A stretch of DNA of 64,000 bases from Rhea pennata (lineage: Eukaryota; Chordata; Aves; Rheiformes; Rheidae), in NCBI RefSeq assembly GCF_028389875.1, contig NC_084664.1, positions 63,194,703 to 63,258,702 of the forward strand, given 5' to 3'. Shown in pieces: positions 1-38,462 of the stretch. The position numbers were made by a program, and so were the translations under genes. The notes below the pieces were generated by a model. It was not told the origin of the DNA. It saw only the letters and a list, made by a program, of their open reading frames with translations, and made no database searches. Numbering within the stretch: the stretch's first letter is position 1; each line of letters begins with the position of its first letter.

Positions 1-106
1 CTGGCAATACTCTTTCTAGTGCACCCCAGGATACCACTGGCCTTCTTGGCTACAAGAGCACATTGCCTGCTTATGGTCAACTTGTCCACCAAAACTCCCT
101 TTTAAC
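1..106 (-). mobile_element. CR1 LINE fragment, cut by the window edge
   Basis: The first ~106 bases match the inner part of the avian CR1 3' region, read on the minus strand. The typical run about a 'caccccaggataccactggc' stretch, a 'cttcttggctacaagagcaca' stretch and 'atggtcaacttgtccacca' is present. The CR1 3' end would lie to the left, outside the window. It is a decayed retrotransposon fragment with no open frame. Confidence 0.75.
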
Positions 107-3100
107 TCTTTTTAAACTCTTTTTAACTATCATGGATTAATTTTTTCCTCACTAGAACATTCATGCTATGTCTTTTAGTTTTCTGCTGCACTGATAGAAA
201 CCAAAGTATTTTTTCACTAAAATTCAGGTCCCAAAAGAACACAGGATCAGATTCTCCATTGACAAAAATCAGCACATTTGATTTTAATAAAAGCATGCTA
301 ATTTATATAAAATTATAAATCCTACCTGAAAAATATCCTCTTTTTAAATTCCTTTTGCCACTATTATCTATCCACATGATTAGTAAATGCTTTATGGTCT
401 GTTAGATTGATTTCTGTATCATAATTGGAAATGAAACACATAACCCACCAAAAAGAATAAATTAGCATCAGGGAAAAACTGAAAACAACATTCTCAAACA
501 GACAACAAACTCTTCTAAGTTTATGAAAAGCAACAAATGCACCTAGAAAAGTGAAGCACCGCAAACTGACATATGTGAGAACAGGTATAAACTGTTTATG
601 GGATATATAGGGGGTATTTAATCAATGTAAGCAGAAAAGTTTTTTCTTTTTTTACAATAATAATTTAAACCTAAAGATGGAGCTCTTGAACTATTACTAT
701 ACAAAGAAATAGAAAAAGTAGAACAATGTACTTACTGAAGGAAGATACATAAGATTTCTGGATTATTCTTTGATATTTTCAATGAATGCGCATGTTAGAT
801 TTTGAGAAAGCTTAAATGCTGTTCTTTCATTTGTATACATATTTCATTTGCATAGCATTCATTTCAGTAAGTAAATGTTTCTGTCCGCATATGAATCCCA
901 GTCCTCATATACTGCTTCTCTCACTTTGTATACTGACTTTTAAAGTATTTTCAAGCCTTATTTTCAGGTTTCCTACTTGAGTTCCTTTGCCTGTCCTCCT
1001 AATCACCTTAAGCACTGATACTTCATGTATCAGTCTCTAGCGGAAATTATCTTCCCATTCTCACATTCTATTTTAACAGTTTGTATGATCAGGTTAAACA
1101 GACCCACATGAAACTTACCATAAAAAATAAGGGGAAAAAGGTATAAAGAGGTCATGGAGTCCCACAAAAAAGAGCGACAAAGGACAACAGACAAAGGACA
1201 GCAAAAGTGCTTAAACTGCATTTTTAACTCATTAAACAATATTCCATCTCAATATTCATCTCTGCTTTTCAAAGCAGCCCAATGCACTGGAAATGATTTG
1301 GGTCTGGTTCCTCATTGCTTTGTATTTGATACAGTCATAAACAAGCTGCAAGCAGCAGATCCTTCTGCAGAAGAACACGGACAAAGAAAGGTAGTCATAC
1401 CGTATTATCAGACATAATAGGGAGTCTGGGGTAGTTCAGAGTAGGCCTGATTCAAATTTCACAGTTGCCTGAAGAGCCATTCAACCTGACTTGTTACTAT
1501 TAGAATTCAAGGATACGTTTGCCATGTAAAGTATCTATGTTACTTGTGGATTCACTGGGTGACTGTAAAATGTTCTGGAGCAAATTCAACAACTTTACTA
1601 CTAATTTATGACACTAAAGCTAGGCAAAGATTCTGCGGAGAGTCTGAGTTAAGGGTAAAATGCTAAATCCTGTGTTGGTACGTTTTAAATCTACTTGACA
1701 GGAGTATCAATTCCACACAAAAAGCAAGAGAGAAATGAAGCTCATGCACTTCTCAGATAGTCTGCCAAGAGGGGAAAAAGTATCAGTTCCAGATCAAAAG
1801 TAGCAGGTGGACATACACACAGTCCCCTCTGCTTCTCTCGATTTCAGGCCTCAGATTTACAACAATGCCATGTAAATAGGAGGTACCTTCCCAGATCCTG
1901 TCCCAAAACAGAATCTGCTTAGGTGACTAAATCCACTTAGGTTGACTAAATCAGAATTAATTCATGTGCCAAATGAATTTAAGATTCACATAAAGCAATT
2001 CTACCATTTTATAAAATATCTTACTATAATTGTCTTTGTCTTAAAAGGAATACTAGAGTAACAAAATTAATCATCTTCAAAATAATACATTGAAAATTAA
2101 ATTTGGTCTGAAAATAGCACTGGCAGGAAATAGCTTTAAATGAGTCTTAAATAATGAAACAATCAATTTATTAATTAATAAAATAGTGTATTACTAGAAT
2201 GTTCAGCTGGCATAGTTTCAATTCATTTATTTAGAAATGAAAACTCTGTGAAGTGATAGTAAGTTATGGTAATTCCTGCAAGCTTTTTTAATGTAATTAT
2301 GTTTTGCAGTAATTTTCGTGGAGAAATTTCTGCACCAAAAGAATATATAAATAGCAATGCTACTTACCTAAAGCAGTTATTTCTGCTTAATCATGCTAAT
2401 AGTCAAGTGTTTTCCTATATCAAAGTATTTTAATTACAGCTGGCATTTCAAAGCTGAGTGATGTAAAGTGCTCTGCAGAAATATTTCCATTTCTATTACT
2501 AGTCTTATAAAAGTCGTATAAAAGAAACTGAACTTCAGTTTCTTATCTGTCTCAGTTTAACCATTTTGAAAAGGTTCTGCAATATCTGAACAGGATTTTG
2601 GTTTCTAGTTGGCCTCCACATTTCTTAGTGGAGAGTACTAAGTTAGAGCAGTGCTAGCACATTTTATAAATTAAGTTTAAAAGGGACACTTTTTCCACTA
2701 ACGATGTAGCAAGCTACCTTAAAGCTGTTGTATCTTTGCATTATGATGCATACTCCCTTCAGATGGCTCAGAAAAGCCAAATATAATTAAGACATTTTAA
2801 GAAACATACTCTACATTGTCCTCAAAGAGTTTAATTATTCACTTAAAAAAGAACATGAACCTAAACTGCCACCAACAGTAAATGGAAAACAAAAGAAAAT
2901 TTTTTAAAGAAAAAGGTTCATATGCTTTACTTCAGTCTAAACTCAGACCACATGAATGACTCATGTATAACAATAAATGCCTTGTTCGGAGATGACAATA
3001 CCTATTATACTCATTAAAGAAAACCTAAGATAAAAGAAATACTGGTGGTGTCCCAAAACTAGGTTCTGTTATCCATCGCTCCAACACCGGGACAGCAATT

Positions 3101-4082
3101 TTTTAGTAAATATACGCTGAAAACCTGCACATAGCTTTCCCTTTTTGTGAGTAGAAGAACTTCAAGCTTCACCTCTAATCTCACTCACAGAAAAGACCTT
3201 GAATTTATGAAGAACTTACTGAAACTCAATCATAACCAAATGGGAGAATAAAAAGATCTGGCCCACATGCACACTGATATACAAATTAATCTAATTTTAC
3301 CAGACTTCCATTCAAGAAAGCCTATGAGCTATAGTTTGCTCACAGCTCAAGAGCTCACTAAGGAGCAGAGACTGTCATTTCAGGGCATTCCCAGCGCTGG
3401 AGCTGAGAGGCTGTGCAACTGAATTTCCCAATCAGTAATAGCTGACAGCTGCAGTTATGCACTGTGGATACAAGGCCAGCAATATTACAGAGAAGTGTAA
3501 AGGCTACTACCAAAGCGTGCAGTCTTGGTATCTTAGTTCATGGCTATTTCAGCGCTTCAGAGCCTTTTCAGCAAAGTGATAGTGCTCTTATAGCGCAGCA
3601 GTAACGTTACCAGAGACTCGCAGCCCACTCAACTCGTATACAGTGCTCGACTCCCTCAAGAACGCAACTTCGTTGGTACCTAGAAAGGAGAAACGTCCCT
3701 CTCTGCCACACTCTCTGTTCCTTTTTGAGGGAAAGGATTACTTGGAGAGTCCTTTACTTTCTATCTGTGTCTCTACATGAGGAAGGTAAATTTAATCCCC
3801 GCGGTGGAAGATTTGAGGGGCAACAGCACTAAAAGATTTGGAACAAAAAACACAGGGGAAAGCTGAACGTAAACCGACACAGCCTTCATGGCAAAGCAGG
3901 GCACAGCACGTGAGTAACCACCCCAAACAGACACACGGAGTTAAGAGCTGGTGGGCCACGGCCGGGGACACACACGTGGCGACAGGCACATCTGCTTCCC
4001 TGGAACCGTGTAAATAATAAACGAGGGCAGGGACAAAGGCAGCCGCGGCGCGGGGACGGGAGGCAGCGGCCGCGCACGGTAC
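107..4082 (-). other. ZPBP: ZPBP intron 1 (part), no exon seen
   Basis: This stretch lies downstream of the ZPBP exon 1 donor on the minus strand. I looked for the expected second exon, which in mammals encodes the start of the mature protein, and found nothing convincing. It is AT-rich, with short chance open frames only. The last few hundred bases (from about 3780) grade into the CpG island. Confidence 0.6.
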
Positions 4083-4200
4083 CTGCGGCGGGTGCCTGCA
4101 GCAGGACGAGGACGAGGACGAGGAGGCGGGTCGGGAGGCGGCCGGCGGCGACCGCTGCTCGGCGGCGGCGCCGCGCCCCTCCGCGCGCCGCGCGCCACAT
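4083..4200 (-). CDS. ZPBP: ZPBP exon 1 (signal peptide exon)
   Basis: Minus-strand coding exon. The ATG is at 4200-4198, followed by 39 codons plus one base, then a donor CAG|GTACCG (GT at 4082-4081), so the intron is phase 1. The peptide begins MWRAARGG, has an arginine run at residues 10-14, then a hydrophobic core LLVLVLVLL at about 26-34 and a small-residue end APAAG, as expected of a signal peptide. Mammalian ZPBP starts similarly, with an arginine-rich head, a hydrophobic core and a phase-1 junction after a glycine. ZPBP is a secreted acrosomal matrix protein needed for normal acrosome shape and implicated in sperm binding to the egg coat. The head-to-head position with SPMIP7 matches the mammalian order. 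The frame stays open upstream to a methionine codon at 4599, but that extension is GC-rich low-complexity sequence, so I prefer 4200. Later exons lie left of the window. Confidence 0.8.
4105..4122. repeat. (GACGAG)3 coding microsatellite in ZPBP
   Basis: Three perfect hexamer units lie inside ZPBP exon 1. On the minus strand each reads CTCGTC, or Leu-Val, and the array builds the hydrophobic core of the signal peptide. Confidence 0.85.
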
Positions 4201-4556
4201 CCCCCCCGCGGAGCCGCCAGCGCCTCGCCGCACCGCTGCGGCGCGCGCCGCCCCCCGCCGGCCGTTAGCGGCCCCCAACGGGCGCCGTTGCCGTCGCCAT
4301 GGCGACGGGCGCAGGCCGGGCCCCGGCTGCTGAGAGGGGGGAGGGGGGCGCCGCCGCCGCCGGCCTTCCCTGCCGTGACCTGCGGCGGGGCTTTCCGAGC
4401 CCGGGGAGCCAGGCTCTGGCGAAAGCGGGTAGGGGCAGGCTTTCACATCCTCAAACCCCAGGGAAACAGCTGCGGCGGCTTGTACGTCCTGAGTCCCGAT
4501 GCAGTAGCGCCGCGGCACGTCGGTGCGCGCCTCTGCCCCTCTGAGACCGCCCCCAC

Positions 4557-4587
4557 CCGCCCGGCCCGGCCCGGCCCGGCCCGGGCC
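4557..4587. repeat. (CCGGC)n tandem array, G-quadruplex-prone
   Basis: About five tandem CCGGC units sit in the CpG island. The minus strand therefore has more than four GGG tracts separated by CC, a classic G-quadruplex pattern. The array is upstream of the ZPBP start on the minus strand. Confidence 0.8.
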
Positions 4588-4650
4588 TGCGATGGGCACC
4601 TTGACCCAGAGGGTGCACCGAGGGGTGGCAAAAGGCGCGGGGAACTTGCT

Positions 4651-6726
4651 TCGTGCTCAGTGCAGTTGTTCCTTAAAAAAAAAGAAAAATTTCCACTGCA
4701 AAACCGAAGAATTGTGCTGATCTAGTCAATGTTACGAGCATTTATAGCCGTGCAGCTCAGCCGTTGTTACTGCTCCACGAAAAAAGGCGGCTAAGAAAGT
4801 GGGATCCGAGGAAGTTTCTGTGATTCTGTGAAAGATGGTTAATTTGCACTAGGTTAGAGAAAGGAGTTCCAGATCAGAAAATTTGGTATGTTGTTACTGT
4901 GCCAGGGAAGAAAAGCAGTTGGTTACATCCAAGAAAGAAAGAAAATGTTCTGTAGGAACCTTAAGGCAAAATAAAAGGTAAATACCTAGCTTAGATGTAT
5001 CACCAGCTCCTCCAAATACCTCCTGAAAGCATGGATTGCTTCTGAAAATTGTCTGTAGAAATAAACTTTATTTGGCCAATTTGCTCCCCAGGATAATCTA
5101 GAAAGAATTTCTGTCTCCAAAATCCAGGATGAACTTTTAATTATATTTCACTCTACAAAATCAATGCAACAAAACATGAATAATCCTTGGATGCTGTTCC
5201 ATCTTGTGCCTTAGCTGGGTCCCATGTCTTAGCCTCTCCAGCCTTCGCTTTCTAAAGCTTTCCAGGAGTAAGCAAGCAGTGAGGGAAACGGTTGATTTGC
5301 AACACTAGATGCTATTTCTAATGTATAAACTGGATATATTTGGTATGGAGATAACAGTCTAAGTGAATTTAGACTCCCGTGTGGCATTTTGAAGGCTTGT
5401 TACAGGCAAAAGTCAAATTTGTTAAGTATTTTTTCACTAACTTGAAAACAGAACTGTGATAGAAAGTAAACACAAGATGTGTTTTCATATTGCTGGCTTA
5501 GCCACATGATGCTGGTACTGCATATTGTCAGCTGTGCCTTTCCACCCATTTTAGTTCTTGTGACCTATGTAAAGAAAGCTGTTTTAGTAATAAAGGAAGC
5601 TTTGTTTTTGAAGGTTTTTTTTTGGTTCTGTTTTTTTTTCTTCATCAGCAAACTACTCCAAAGGGAAACCACCGTGAATTCTAGATTATGGGGCACAATT
5701 TGTTATTTCTATAAATCTATACTGTAGTAAATGTTAGGCCCATTTCTGATCTTACGTTGATCAAGTTAGGAATTTAGTGAAGTTACATCCATGCTAGACT
5801 AATGTAAGTGAGAAAGATGAAATCTGTGCCTCTAATTTATCCTAACATGCCCATAAAGCAAAGGAAGGCCCCATAGTCTGTATTGAACTGTCCAAATAAA
5901 CCTAATTTTTTCAAAGTGCCAAATGTTTGCAGGTGGCACTGAAGTCGTGCAGAGACAACCTCTGTAAATTTGTCCACTTTTGTTTAGATTTCTTAATAAC
6001 GAACCCAGAACCTGGGATTAGGAAATGAGTGTTGCGTATTCTTGCTTGAGCATCTAATGGATTTGCCAACCTGATAGAACAAATGATAAAACTCTGGAGG
6101 AAATTAAGCAGCATGGGAAGTTGTGAAGTCATGTGTGTAAATGTGATTTACTTACTCCAGGTAGTAATTGTAATTCTTCTGTATTTGCATTTATGTGCCA
6201 TTGTATTTGATAAATACTTTGGGGTTAAATATGTGTTTCAATGCAATTCATACTTGTCTAAATATGAATAAATTAGCTTATTTTAAAATGGTGCAATTAA
6301 GATACTGTATCATTCTTGGAAAAATTAAAAGCTTCTTAATTTTGCCTCTTATAGATGAATAAGCCGTTGTAGTGTCATTTCAAGTTGCTAACTGTGTTCC
6401 CTTGAAGGACTAGAATAGTATGGTACCCATGAACCATGTTTCACGCTATGAAACATCTCATTGTGAGGTTTTTTTCTCTTGTTACCAAGCAACAAAAAGA
6501 TTCTGTTCATTTGACAGCTTCATTCTTTTTTGTACCCTACTTGATAAATCTCTTTTCAGCAGAGAAGTCACTGTTTAAACTGCCTTGCTATTTATGGTTC
6601 CTTTGCACTGATCTTCTAGAGGATGACCTCTAGTTCTGCTGTGGTTTATTAGATAGGACTTCAGAAAATTAAGAAATGGGAGTGCAGTCTTTTAAGTTTG
6701 CTGCCACATGAGAACGATAGAGAAGA
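4651..6726. other. ZPBP-SPMIP7 intergenic/5' flanking region
   Basis: AT-rich sequence between the CpG island and the SPMIP7 start codon. It probably includes the SPMIP7 5' UTR or first intron. I see no tRNA, no CR1 copy and no convincing coding exon. Possible acceptor AGs occur at 6664 and 6687 but have poor pyrimidine tracts, so the 5' end of the first coding exon is unresolved. Confidence 0.5.
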
Positions 6727-6742
6727 ATGACCATGGTTTCCC

Positions 6743-32220
<25,478 letters not shown>

Positions 32221-32324
32221 GAAGTGTCAGACCTCTTTACCTGTTTAACTAAGAGCCTCAGTGTCTGAGAGTGAGGAGGAAGGAAATGTGTGAAGATGTG
32301 TGGATATTTTAAATACGTAACAAA

Positions 32325-32330
32325 AATAAA
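32325..32330 (+). terminator. SPMIP7: AATAAA polyadenylation signal of SPMIP7
   Basis: A canonical AATAAA lies about 105 bases after the stop codon. Cleavage would be expected 10-30 bases on, near 32345, giving a short 3' UTR. Confidence 0.75.
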
Positions 32331-32349
32331 ATAACACAGAACTGGGTGG

Positions 32350-35300
32350 ATTTGGTAGTCCTTATTACATTATTCTTGTATTTCTAGCATTGATAGTTAA
32401 AACCTTATTAAAAACAAGAGGAGTCTTAAGTCAAAGGCTAGAAACTTGCTCTCAGTACCGATTTGTCATGGTGACCAAGATGATAGAAAATGATCCTATA
32501 GGAATTCTATCAGTTGACATATACATATATAATATACGTGTGCAAACACATCCACACGCACATACATAAATGTATTGTTAACTAAGAAATCATTACAGAG
32601 CAACAGTGCTTCTCATCAGCTGTCCTGTGTGGCTTGCAAAGACAGTTAAGTGTCACAGAGTGAGATTTTGAAGTCTGCCGGTGCTGGATGTCTGTGCAGT
32701 AGTAAATAAAAAGAGCCAGGTTATGTTCTGTGGTCTGGAGCTTACCTGACGCTATGTGACTTGCATCCATGCTCTAACTCTGTTGGAAACAGTTGAATAT
32801 GGAGGACCAAGAGCCAATACTCAAGCCTGCGTCTTAGCACTGTTAAATTTTCTGGTGTTAGTGCAGACAGTATGAGAAAGTTGCGTCCCTGGAAGAGAGA
32901 AGACCAAATGTGACTTTACGTTCAGGGAGATCTAGTCTGCTCTATGGGCCAAAATAGTCCAATCCATCATAATTTAGGCTGCTTGACAGCTTGCTCTACA
33001 TTTTGAGACCTGTGGTCTCTGGTGAGTTGTATTACACAAATCGTCCATATTGCTACTCAGTTACCTCTCTTGCTTTTTTCCAACAAGCTTGTGAGGGACA
33101 CTATAAATCAACATATTTATAAGAAATAATTTTCCCATAGCCAATTAAGGGCTTTCTGTGGACGATTATAAAATGTACCAATGGTAAAAGGCCTTTTCAA
33201 GGGTAGAATGAGATTCATTGGAAATATTGGAATGTAGGGAACCACAGAGCCAGGGGACAGAAAATGCTGTTAGAAGTTGCATATGCACGTACAAAATTAA
33301 AGCACATATACAGATAGAGGAAGTATGCAACCTACCTTTTCCTTTCCTGCTTATCCATTTTGGAGCTGCACATGTGTATAAGTCAGTGAATATTTTAGAT
33401 GAAAACAGTCTCTTTTGCAAAGTTGCCATATTATGTCATACTGAATTATTATGTACCATATAAAAATATCTGCAAGTTTGTTACTGATAACAAAGGCTAT
33501 GGTGTTATATGCTTGAGAAGGATCTAAATTAAATCTTCCAGATTCCCAGCTCTGCAGTGCAGAGAGAATGATCTGACTTTGGGTAAGAATGTAGGAACTG
33601 TCTTTGTGCAATGCAGTGCAGCATCACAGGCTATATCTTGAACAGAAACTTAAATTCCATTCAGGCTAGCAGATGAAAACTGATTACATTTCAAACCAGC
33701 AGTGGGCTGAGAACACTAACTGTAAAGAGAGATGCCATCGCTTGAGTAAGTTCAGATTGGATGTTTAGCTCATCTCTGCTTTATGTATAAAAACATTTTG
33801 CACATGGCATAATTAAAGCATAGTAATCTAAAGAGGTAGAAGCTGTATTTAAAATGGGACAGGCCCTCAGCTGGAAAACTCAGCATATTTTCCTCTGACT
33901 GTTCAGATCAGGTAAGAATCAGGATCTCCACATTAATGTGTTAGAAGTCTTTAGGTGGACCAAAATTGTAAAAAATGTAAAAGTTGTTTTACACTTCTGT
34001 ATACCGCTAGATCAAGCTGATGAAACATAAAAAAATAAACAGTGGGGAGGAAAGGTATTTTTAAAAGTCAGTTTCTAGTTACTTTCAGTTTCTGTGAGGC
34101 TTGAGCAAAGAGCAACAACTCCTGGACTTGAACAGCAAATGGAAGGGAAATGCTTTTATCCAAACCATGGAGTTCCTCATTTCACTTAAAATAAACTAAT
34201 TACAACCATAAAAAACATGATTTCAACCTGTTTTTTTCCTAACGAAGTTCTGATGATTTTAACAAAATCCAAGTTTTGATTGTAAAATTACACAACTTTT
34301 CCTTGAAACCACAAACATGTATTAAAACAGAAGATCTTTCAAAAGTAAAAATTTAAAATAGTAATGTGACACATTCATGTAAAGCCTATTCCTGTTTATA
34401 CTGAATGCAATGGCATTACTCCTGTTAGTAGAGACTGAAGGAGACTCTTCACATGTCAATCCTCTAAATAGCACCAATTGGTTTAATCTGATTCTTTCTA
34501 GATTCATGTGGTTCATTGGAATGGTGAATTGGGTACTGTTATTTTAAAACTTTCTGACTCTTCCACACTATCCTTACAAGAAATAAAAGAAATACCTAGC
34601 ATATCCTTTCACTTGATACTTTGGGATATGGTATAAAGTATGTATGAAAGAAAATTGCTATTAAGGAATCTTAGCTTTGCCTCCATTTAGAACCCAGTGA
34701 ACAAATACTGTAGTTAATGGGGCAACTTCTGCTTTATGTATAAGCACTTTGCTGAATCATAGATACTGTTAATCTATATGTAGTGCTCATTTTTTTCAAC
34801 AAGCAGTGAAATTTAAAGTCATTAAAAATCACTTTTGGATCTCTTCCTTTTAGTTACAGCATTGACACCTAGATGAACAGAAAGAGGGTTGGCTTCCGGT
34901 GTGTAGTAAAACCACTGAAAAACAACGTTGCTGTGAGAGAAATGGTTTCCTGGGTAGAATTTAGTTGATTTTCTTTCTGAAATAATCTTCCAAAGCGGAT
35001 CATTTATGCCACACAAAAAAGTCACTACATTTGTAGCTCATTTCACAGAATTTCTCTTTTTAACAAGCAAGCTTTGGAAGTGAATTGATTTGAATACATT
35101 TTGTATAAAGTAATTGTTAGCATTGTGATTGTGCTTTTAATATGATAACTTCAGTGTACATAGTAAATAAATGTCTCAAATGATTCTATTTGTTTCTAAA
35201 CATTTCTAAATAATATCTATTTTTTTGCATGCGTAGAGCTATTAAAAGCCTTCAAATTTTTGCACTATGCTGAAAGGATTGATCATAAAGAAACATTTTG

Positions 35301-38300
35301 ACATGGAAAAATAAGCTGCAGTAGAACAATTATCATAACTCTGGATAAAGTTCATACTCTTTCTCTACATTCTCTCCTCCCTCTTGCTCCTTTCAAGTCA
35401 AGGATCAGAAATATGCATTTTTTAAAAAATTGCTTTCCTTTGGTTTGTTTGTTACTTTATTCCTAACGCTTCTCATCTGCCATCTAGTAAAGGTCATAGA
35501 AATATTAATGTACTTCCAAAGCAAGAGGACCAAAAAGCTTAGCTTTCAACATAACTTAGAGTATAGTGATGCAAATTGCAAAAAATCAGTGGCCTGTATC
35601 TTCTCACAGAATTATTTAGTAATGAATATACCAAGTGAAAGTGAAATGTCTGTTGGGTAAACAGTATACATAAACAACTGCATAGTAGGAAAATAATATG
35701 ATATAAAAGGCTGTAGTGATCCTAGCCTGAAATCTAGAAAATGACTGGAGAAAGAGGAGACAGAATTAAAAAGCATATAATAATTGTAAAATTTATTTGG
35801 TTTCACTGTAACTGAAAGCATTTTTTAATTTAATAAAATGCAATTAAATATGATTAAGTAGACAATTTATATTTCTTTAAGAAATCATTTGGGAGCTCAA
35901 CTATCATTTACTTGGAAAAGTTTGGGAGAGCAGAAGAGAAGTTAGAGTGGGGGAGTTCCCCCACAACTAGTGGGGAATAGCCGCTGGTTTTGAATGTGTC
36001 TCTAGCTACTGCTGACTCTTCTCTCTCCTTGGGAATGCCAGGCTCAAGAATCCTGTTGCACATACTGCAAACAGCTGTTTGTGTCCTCTCTCTGCTGCTA
36101 CTAAAAAGAAAATAATCAGGTTCCATCTTTAAATAAAAGGCATTGTACGGCTCCTTGTTGTCACTCTGCATGAAACAAATACGTATGTGTAAATGATATG
36201 CAAATTCATTAATTTAGGAGTTCGCCTTCAATCTCTTCAGCATTTTCACAACTATAATGCAAAATGAATAATGAAAATGAATATAGATCTAATAAAGATC
36301 TATAACACACATGAGTAGCAGTAAGAAGGAATTCAATGGAACTATTCATATGAATAAGATTATGTTTGTGCAGCTTCTCTCATCTTTGATGTGGCCCTTT
36401 GATTCAAGAAATTATCCCTATTTAATAAAGTGCTTACAGACAAAGCTAAGCACAAGTGCTTTGCTGGCTCTCAGTTTTAATACAGTATATAGCTTGCTGA
36501 ATCCTCTGGTATAAACCTTCTAATTTATATCAATGGCTGCTGAAAAAACTAAAGATTACTTGAACTTGATTAACACCAGTTAAACTAGTTCACTGTTTCA
36601 CTGCTGACAGGAAGTCTCATAATATGCAAATATGGCAGTTGTTCATAGAGCAAGGATGTATCTATTAAATCCAGATGTATTCTTCAACAAGAGTCTTTGA
36701 CTATTCAGTCAGTCCATTATTTTATATATATTTAATATATACATAGATTTATATATAAATTTCTTAGACATAGCCCTTAAAAACTGAGCTAAACTTCTCA
36801 CTGGAACTCTAGGCATTTTGAATAAAAACTAGCCAAAATATTCTATGCAGGGTGAAGGGAAATTCTCAGCTGATAAAATTATTTGAAGCTTTCTAACATG
36901 TTCAGTTCACCAATGAATGCCAGCCAATTAAGGATGAAAAGCCCAAAATGGGAAAGAAGTCTAGTCCAGCTAACTGGACACAGATGTGGGATTATGGCTC
37001 GTCCCTTACCTCTATCATGCTCTCAGTTCCCTTTACCTCCATCTCCCTTTCCTTTTAATATAGGAATAAGAGCACCTTCCTTTGTAAAGAGAGTAGGAAA
37101 CTCAAGGAGGAAAAGAGATTGACAAGACCTAAGCTAAATTATTATTACTTTTTACTGAAAGTAAAATGAAAGCTTATTTCTTTTCTTGCAGGCCCCACAC
37201 ACTTCTTGGTATTTCTGTGTTTGTCTAAATCCATCCTTAACCTGGAGCTGTTAGTGTAAAATCTCACAGAACTTCCTAGGTTCATTTCCATATTTTTTTG
37301 CTGACAGCCTTGTGTGGGACAATTAAATAATTTGGGTAAGCAGTCACCCCAATCAAAATATTTTCCAGGTAATTAGCAGATCAGATATCAGTGAAAAAAG
37401 CATATAATTGTATTAGCCACCATCAGTTGGACACAGTAAATATGCTAGTTGGTACATATCTCAAATAATGATACAGTCAGTAGACTGTAAATCTTACTAA
37501 TTTATACTTAAAATAATTAGAGAAAAAAGGAACAATGACTGGAATAACTGAAGATTTCTTAGAAAGCAAGCAGCATCACATACGTAAGCAATTTTAAAAA
37601 AGCCATAATGTAAGTCTTGATAAGACTGCCTAAATGCAAGGTAACTTGAAGTAAACTATTTATTTGATCAGAGAACTGGACAAGCCCCAAGCAAAAAAAT
37701 TTTTAAAAAATATAAAATCATCCACTGACGTCAATGGTATGTAGGTCAGGCTGCAGCGTTCTAATGGCTATAAACAGGTTCATGGAGGGACATAAGTGCC
37801 TAAAGCAGCATTCAGGTGGGGTTTAATTACCCGAATGCCAAACTGAGATTATTTCTCCTTTCCGTAACACATATCAAACCACATAAGTGCCACAAAACAC
37901 TGGGTTCCCAGCTGTCCAGAAGTGACTCTTTGGCCTGAAAGTTCCTTTGACACTGAGGCTGCTTCCACACCAGTGAATTAAAACATGGTAAGGACCACTT
38001 ATGCTGGCACTGCATCCATGCACATATCATACTGTTAACTCTGTGAGATTCCAGAAGAAGGAGACCACCAGCAAGAAGAGTACTTGACTTCTGCCAGTTT
38101 CCAATTTATGCGTGAGATTTGGGAGGGGAGGGGGGATGTGGGCCAAGAAGAGTGGTGCTGTTTGGCGTGAATGTACCAGGGACTATGCTAATAATTTGAC
38201 AGTGTAGATGATTCAGTTGTAGAGCCAAGAATGTTCCCTGACAATGTTTAATTTGCTCATGTAGACACAGCTGGAGAAGTTTGCTTCTGGGCTTGCCCAG

Positions 38301-38462
38301 AGTTACCTGACCCAGTGCATGTATAAGCCAGATCATGTTCCAGAAACCTTCCAGCAAAACCAATAAAGGCATAGTTACTCAAAACAGCCTCTCCTCTGGG
38401 GAGAAGAGATGTGGGTAGGATTCACAACTATGATGCGAGTAAGATTGCTGTAAGTCTCACAG
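32350..38462. other. Intergenic, no gene seen
   Basis: AT-rich sequence downstream of SPMIP7. It has AT and CA-type simple stretches (about 32515-32575 and 36720-36760) and a palindromic TGACGTCA at 37726. No exon passed the test of open frame plus matched splice sites. Confidence 0.6.
37726..37733. promoter_or_regulatory. CRE-type site TGACGTCA
   Basis: A perfect palindromic cAMP-response element of the kind bound by CREB/CREM. It is isolated in AT-rich sequence, so function is uncertain. Confidence 0.3.

Larger units (their letters stand above)
3950..4650. promoter_or_regulatory. CpG island between ZPBP and SPMIP7
   Basis: GC and CpG content rise abruptly here against an AT-rich background, with many CGCC, GCGC and GGCGG motifs and no TATA box. 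The island covers ZPBP exon 1 and its upstream side. It faces the SPMIP7 start codon at 6743, so it could act as a divergent promoter for both genes. That sharing is inferred from position only; a noncoding SPMIP7 leader exon in the island was not resolved. Confidence 0.75.

Noticed and set aside
3886..4599. 237-codon minus-strand open frame across the CpG island
   Set aside because: Only 4083-4200 has coding character plus a donor. The rest is low-complexity Gly/Arg/Pro sequence kept open by high GC, and the part after 4083 is intron.
4288..4725. 145-codon plus-strand open frame in the CpG island
   Set aside because: GC-driven low-complexity frame with no recognisable domain. It may overlap an SPMIP7 leader but is not supported as protein.
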